Shown in pieces: positions 59,983 through 64,000 of a DNA stretch of 64,000 nucleotides (positions are counted from its first letter, which is position 1; every line of letters starts with the position of its first letter). This DNA is from Schauerella fraxinea. Lineage in GTDB: Bacteria > Pseudomonadota > Gammaproteobacteria > Burkholderiales > Burkholderiaceae_B. A model generated the notes under the pieces. The model saw only the letters and a list, made by a program, of their open reading frames with translations. It had not been told where the DNA came from and made no database searches. The stretch is taken from contig JAVDKK010000003.1 of NCBI GenBank assembly GCA_030849945.1, forward strand, positions 124,001-188,000, given 5' to 3'. The position numbers and the translations under genes were made by a program.

Positions 59983-60240
59983 CTACGCCGTCGCGGCGGC
60001 AGGCGTAAGCCGCGCACGATGTTGGGTTATCGCCTCGAGCACAATCGGGGCGAGGGTGATGTCGTCGCTCACCCCATCTGGATGCGCGCTTAGATAGCCC
60101 AGCAGCTCGCGCCGCATGCGCGGCTCCCAGAACTTGTGGATATGGTTGGCCACGCCTTCGAGGGCTTCCTCACGATCGGGGAGCGCATCGAAGAAATCGC
60201 CGATGCGATTGGCCATGCGAATCAGATTGGCGTTATTCAT
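59983..60240 (-). CDS. fdsD: Formate dehydrogenase delta subunit (FdsD)
   Basis: Starting at the ATG at 60240, 11 bp after the fdhD stop, gives 85 residues with LIRMANRIGDFFDALPDREEA and HIHKFWEPRMRRELL, typical of FdsD. The small subunit assists maturation or assembly of the NAD-dependent molybdenum formate dehydrogenase. The open frame extends upstream but only inside fdhD. Confidence 0.93.
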   Translation of the reverse strand: MNNANLIRMANRIGDFFDALPDREEALEGVANHIHKFWEPRMRRELLGYLSAHPDGVSDDITLAPIVLEAITQHRARLTPAAATA

Positions 60241-60251
60241 GGTGGCGGCGC

Positions 60252-61088
60252 TCAGTCGGGAAGGCGTTGCGGGTGGGTATAGAGCGTGGCGTCGTCGCCG
60301 CGCACGAAGCCGGCCAGGGTGACGCCGCTGGTGTGCGCCAGACGAACCGCCAGGCCAGTGGGCGCCGAGACGGCGGCCAGGATCGGGCAACCGGCCGCGG
60401 CTGTTTTTTGCACCATCTCGAAGCTCGCGCGGCTGGAGACGAGAAAGGCGCCGTTGGCCGCCGGCATGCTGGCACGCGCCAGGGCACCGATCAATTTGTC
60501 GAGCGCGTTGTGCCGGCCGACGTCCTCGCGCACGGCATACAGCGCGCCGGTGGCCGTAAGCCAGGCCGCCGCGTGCGTGGCGCCGGTCGCGCCATGCAGA
60601 ACCTGCGCGTGTCGCATGGCCTGCATCCCCGCCAGCAGATCGGCCAGTCGCATGACGGTGGTCGCGGTAACGGGGGCGACCGGGCGCAGCACTTCGGGCA
60701 GCGTTTCCACACCGCACAGCCCGCAACCCGTACGGCCCGACAACGCACGCCGCCGCGTCTTCAACCGCGCCATGCAGGCACTGGCAATCTCGATGTCGAC
60801 CACAACACCGTCGTCACTCACGTTGAGCACGATGTCGCGCACATCGCGCGCCGCATCCACAATGCCTTCCGTGAGCGAGAAGCCCATCGCAAAATCTTCG
60901 AGATCGGTGGGCGACGCGAGCATCGTGGCGTGGCTGATACCGTTGTAGGTCAGGGCGATGGGCGTTTCTTCGGCCAGCACGTCCTGCGCGCTGGCAGGCG
61001 CGCGCCGCCCGCCGCGGATCCGCACCACTTCGGCGGCGATGCGGTCGGCGGGCAGGGGGCGGTCGAGATCGAGGTCGGTGATATCCAT
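60252..61088 (-). CDS. fdhD: Formate dehydrogenase accessory sulfurtransferase FdhD (FdsC)
   Basis: This 278-residue protein has the CxxC sulfur-transfer motif in GRTGCGLCGVETL near 128 and the AAWLTATGALYAVREDVGRHNALDKLIGAL region of FdhD. FdhD transfers sulfur to the bis-MGD cofactor before its insertion into the enzyme. It corresponds to fdsC of the Cupriavidus fdsGBACD operon and lies 8 bp after fdsA. Confidence 0.95.
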   Translation of the reverse strand: MDITDLDLDRPLPADRIAAEVVRIRGGRRAPASAQDVLAEETPIALTYNGISHATMLASPTDLEDFAMGFSLTEGIVDAARDVRDIVLNVSDDGVVVDIEIASACMARLKTRRRALSGRTGCGLCGVETLPEVLRPVAPVTATTVMRLADLLAGMQAMRHAQVLHGATGATHAAAWLTATGALYAVREDVGRHNALDKLIGALARASMPAANGAFLVSSRASFEMVQKTAAAGCPILAAVSAPTGLAVRLAHTSGVTLAGFVRGDDATLYTHPQRLPD

Positions 61089-61096
61089 AACCCAGT

Positions 61097-63988
61097 TTAC
61101 TTTCCGGCCACGGTAGCCACGGCGGTGGTGCCATCAGTTTCGCGCGCGCGCTCCCGCAGCAACTGATCCTGGATCGTGGCGAAGCGCGACCATTGCCGTT
61201 GCCAATCGGAAGGTTGGGTCACCCGCATCAATTGCACAGCCGTCACCTTGTACTCAGGACAGTTGGTGGCCCAATCCGAGTTATCGGTCGTGACCACGTT
61301 GGCGCCCGATTCGGGAAAGTGGAAGGTGGTGTACACCACGCCCGGCTGTACGCGATCGGTGACGAGCGCGCGCAATACCGTCTCACCTGCGCGGCTCTGC
61401 ACGCCCACCCAATCGCCTTGCACGATGCCGCGATCCTCCGCATCTTGCGGATGCAGTTCCAGCACATCTTCGCTATGCCACATCACATTGGGCGTGCGGC
61501 GCGTTTGCGCACCCACGTTGTATTGCGACAGGATGCGGCCGGTGGTGAGCAACAGCGGATACTTGCGCGTGCTGCGCTCATCGCTGGGCACGTACTTCGT
61601 GATCATGAACTTGCCCTTGCCGCGCACGAACGAATCGATGTGCATGATGGGCGTGCCTTCCGGCGCATCGTCGTTGCACGGCCATTGCAGGCTGCCCAGG
61701 CGGTCGAGCTTTTCATACGACACACCTGCGAACGTGGGCGTGAGCCGCGCGATCTCTTCCATGATTTCACGCGGGTGCGTGTAGGGCATGGCGTAACCCA
61801 GCGCGTTGGACAAGGCGGCGGTCACTTCCCAATCGGCCATGCCGTTCTTGGGTTCCATCACTTTGCGCACGCGCGAGATCCGGCGTTCGGCGTTGGTAAA
61901 TGTGCCGTCTTTTTCCAGAAACGACGAGCCCGGCAAGAACACATGCGCGTACTTCGCCGTTTCGTTCAGGAAGAGATCCTGCACCACGATGCATTCCATC
62001 GCCGCCAGCGCGGCGGCCACATGCTGGGTGTTGGGATCGGACTGAACGATGTCTTCGCCCTGGCAATACAAGCCTTTGAACGTGCCGCCCAATGCCGCTT
62101 CGAACATGTTCGGAATCCGCAAACCCGGTTCGGGCTGGATCGTCACGCCCCACGCGGATTCGAATTGTGCCCGCACCACGTTGTCCGAGATATGGCGATA
62201 GCCCGGCAGTTCGTGCGGGAACGAACCCATGTCGCACGAGCCCTGCACGTTGTTCTGGCCGCGCAGCGGATTCACGCCCACGCCTTCGCGCCCGACGTTG
62301 CCGGTGGCCATTGCGAGATTGGCGATGCCCATCACCGTGGTCGAACCCTGGCTGTGTTCGGTCACGCCCAGGCCGTAATAAATTGCGCCATTGCCGTGCG
62401 TGGCGTAGAGCCTTGCCGCGCCGCGCACCTGGTCGGCGGGCACGCCGGTCACGTCGGCCGTGGCTTCGGGCGATTGCTCCGGACGCGATACGAATTCGCG
62501 CCATTCGCTGAAGGCTTTGGTATCGCAACGCTCGGCCACGTACGCCTCGTCGATCAAGCCCTCGGTCGCGATCACGTGCGCGAGTGCCGCCAGCAAGGCC
62601 ACGTTGGTGCCGGGGCGAACCTGCAAATGAAAGTCGGCCTTGATGTGCGGCGAGCTGACGAGTTCGATGCGGCGCGGATCGATCACGATCAGGCGCGCGC
62701 CTTGGCGCAGACGCTTCTTGAGCCGCGACGCGAATACCGGATGGCCGCTGCTGGGATTGGCGCCCATCACGATGACGACGTCGCTGTGCATGACCGAGTC
62801 GAATGTTTGCGTACCGGCCGATTCGCCCAGTGTTTGCTTCAACCCGTAGCCGGTGGGCGAATGGCACACCCGGGCGCAGGTATCGACATTATTGGTGCCG
62901 AAAGCGGCGCGCACGAGCTTTTGCACCAGCCAAGTTTCTTCGTTCGTGCAACGCGATGACGTGATGCCGCCGATGGCGTCGCGGCCGTGTTCGCCTTGAA
63001 TGCGGCGAAATTCGGAGGCAGCATAGGTGAGTGCTTCGTCCCACGACACTTCCTGCCACGGATCGGAGATCCGCTTGCGGATCATGGGGTTGAGCACACG
63101 CTCTTTGTGGGTGGTGTAGCCCCACGCGAAGCGGCCTTTCACGCAGGAGTGACCGCGATTGGCCTGGCCGTCCTTCCACGGCACCATCCGCACCACTTCC
63201 TGACCTTTCATCTCGGCCTTGAAGCCGCAGCCCACGCCGCAATAGGCACAGGTGGTGATTACCGAATGCTCGGCCTGGCCCATCATGATGACGGTCTTTT
63301 CCTGCAGCGTAGAGGTGGGGCAAGCCTGCACACAGGCGCCGCAGGATACGCATTCGCTTTCCATGAACGACTCGTTCTGACCCGGCGACACCCGCGCGTC
63401 GAACCCGCGACCCGAGATCGTCAACGCAAACGTGCCCTGGGTTTCTTCGCACGCGCGCACACACCGATTGCACACGATGCACTTGGAGGCGTCGAACGAA
63501 AAGTAGGGATTGGAATCGTCGATGGCGTCGTGCAGATGGTTCTTGCCGTCGTAGCCATAGCGCACATTGCGCAAGCCCACCACGCCCGCCATATCCTGCA
63601 GCTCGCAATCGCCGTTGGCCGGACATGTGAGGCAATCCAGCGGATGATCGGAGATGTACAACTCCATCACGCCGCGCCGCAGTTCATGTAGCTTTGGCGT
63701 TTCGGTGCGCACCACCATGCCGGCCTCGACCGGGGTGGTGCACGACGCCGGATAACCGCGTTTGCCCTCGATCTCCACCAGGCACAGCCGGCACGAGCCA
63801 AACGGCTCGAGGCTATCGCTGGCACAAAGTTTGGGGATATTGATGCCCGACTCGGCGGCCGCCCGCATCACAGACGTGCCTTCGGGCACCGTCACGTTCT
63901 GGCCATCGATGGTGAGGGTGACGGTGGCGGCCGAGAGACGCTCGGGCGTGCCGTAATCGCGTTCGCGCTTCACAACGGTTTCAAGCAT
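61097..63988 (-). CDS. fdsA: NAD-dependent formate dehydrogenase alpha subunit
   Basis: This 963-residue catalytic subunit has an N-terminal [2Fe-2S] domain (IPKLCASDSLEPFGSCRLCL), a His/Cys3 cluster site (DHPLDCLTCPANGDC), two [4Fe-4S] motifs (CIVCNRCVRACEE and CVSCGACVQACP), a further CAYCGVGC and the molybdopterin domain. The metal-ligand Cys is in RVCHSPTGYGL (about 375). It oxidises formate to CO2 in the cytoplasm and passes electrons to NAD through FdsB/FdsG, whose genes would lie upstream beyond 64000. A GGAGAG precedes the ATG. Confidence 0.95.
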   Translation of the reverse strand: MLETVVKRERDYGTPERLSAATVTLTIDGQNVTVPEGTSVMRAAAESGINIPKLCASDSLEPFGSCRLCLVEIEGKRGYPASCTTPVEAGMVVRTETPKLHELRRGVMELYISDHPLDCLTCPANGDCELQDMAGVVGLRNVRYGYDGKNHLHDAIDDSNPYFSFDASKCIVCNRCVRACEETQGTFALTISGRGFDARVSPGQNESFMESECVSCGACVQACPTSTLQEKTVIMMGQAEHSVITTCAYCGVGCGFKAEMKGQEVVRMVPWKDGQANRGHSCVKGRFAWGYTTHKERVLNPMIRKRISDPWQEVSWDEALTYAASEFRRIQGEHGRDAIGGITSSRCTNEETWLVQKLVRAAFGTNNVDTCARVCHSPTGYGLKQTLGESAGTQTFDSVMHSDVVIVMGANPSSGHPVFASRLKKRLRQGARLIVIDPRRIELVSSPHIKADFHLQVRPGTNVALLAALAHVIATEGLIDEAYVAERCDTKAFSEWREFVSRPEQSPEATADVTGVPADQVRGAARLYATHGNGAIYYGLGVTEHSQGSTTVMGIANLAMATGNVGREGVGVNPLRGQNNVQGSCDMGSFPHELPGYRHISDNVVRAQFESAWGVTIQPEPGLRIPNMFEAALGGTFKGLYCQGEDIVQSDPNTQHVAAALAAMECIVVQDLFLNETAKYAHVFLPGSSFLEKDGTFTNAERRISRVRKVMEPKNGMADWEVTAALSNALGYAMPYTHPREIMEEIARLTPTFAGVSYEKLDRLGSLQWPCNDDAPEGTPIMHIDSFVRGKGKFMITKYVPSDERSTRKYPLLLTTGRILSQYNVGAQTRRTPNVMWHSEDVLELHPQDAEDRGIVQGDWVGVQSRAGETVLRALVTDRVQPGVVYTTFHFPESGANVVTTDNSDWATNCPEYKVTAVQLMRVTQPSDWQRQWSRFATIQDQLLRERARETDGTTAVATVAGK

Positions 63989-64000
63989 GGTGCTCTCCGT

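Noticed and set aside
1..64000. Apparent excess of CGATCG-type words as a genome signature
   Set aside because: It may follow from frequent Asp/Ile/Arg codons. I cannot count or compare it with expectation here.

Overview
The window is high-GC, densely coded bacterial chromosome with short intergenic gaps. Gene content points to a betaproteobacterium of the order Burkholderiales, most likely Alcaligenaceae-like (Bordetella/Achromobacter/Pusillimonas relatives). The reasons are several Liv-type ABC and acyl-CoA catabolic clusters with IclR regulators, an fds-type NAD-linked formate dehydrogenase operon, the gloB - methyltransferase - rnhA (- dnaQ) arrangement, and a gene set resembling the Bordetella lipid A glucosamine-modification (lgm) locus. 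The taxonomic placement is inference. I see no phage genes, transposases, integrases, rRNA or CRISPR array. There is one tRNA, tRNA-Val(CAC).

Layout: (1) 1-2237, a c-di-GMP pair (EAL phosphodiesterase fragment overlapping a YcgR/PilZ receptor) and a TVP38 membrane protein. (2) 2238-14314, peptidase E, an IclR regulator with a clear autoregulatory promoter, then a long operon of a Liv-type transporter (binding protein, LivH, M, G, F), a two-subunit transketolase, a glycerol-dehydrogenase-like enzyme, an SDR and a second IclR regulator, followed by a convergent epoxide hydrolase. It looks like a catabolic unit for an unidentified small polyol or ketose-like compound. (3) 14494-21134, a CoA-linked catabolic operon (enoyl-CoA hydratase, acyl-CoA ligase, quinone oxidoreductase, two tandem acyl-CoA dehydrogenases) facing an HpcH/HpaI aldolase. 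(4) 21392-26838, housekeeping: DUF533/TerB-like protein, fabI with its terminator, mltD, gloB, a methyltransferase and rnhA.

(5) 26951-36908, a glucose/mannose-type ABC transporter (GtsABCD order), glucokinase and an RND efflux adaptor/pump pair, lying between rnhA and dnaQ, which are usually neighbours. (6) 36951-42609, dnaQ, tRNA-Val, a saccharopine/lysine-dehydrogenase-family enzyme divergent from an Lrp/AsnC regulator, a TIGR01777 epimerase and a SulP anion transporter with an inserted low-complexity segment in its STAS domain. (7) 42996-47997, SDR, ACAD10/11-like dehydrogenase, aminoglycoside-phosphotransferase-family kinase and acyl-CoA ligase, the enzyme set of phosphorylation-dependent 4-hydroxyacid (levulinate-type) degradation.

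(8) 48128-49766, a 53-residue protein with its own promoter, a YaiI-family protein, a small basic protein and an M23 peptidase. (9) 49849-53697, an ArnC-like GT2, ArnT-like transferase, GtrA-like membrane protein (opposite strand) and ChbG/YdjC deacetylase. Together they could make, deacetylate, flip and transfer glucosamine to lipid A. (10) 53831-58138, an alpha/beta hydrolase, a LysE exporter divergent from a MocR regulator, a DUF442 protein and a universal stress protein. (11) 58234-63988, the end of an fds formate dehydrogenase operon (fdsA, fdhD/fdsC, fdsD) with an oxalate/formate-antiporter-family gene. fdsG and fdsB would lie beyond the right edge.

An unexpected non-coding theme is four unrelated short degenerate tandem-repeat arrays (periods of about 17, 11, 19-20 and 20 bp) in intergenic DNA between 20.2 and 31.4 kb. 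There are also several strong hairpins at regulatory positions, including one that encloses a Shine-Dalgarno sequence.
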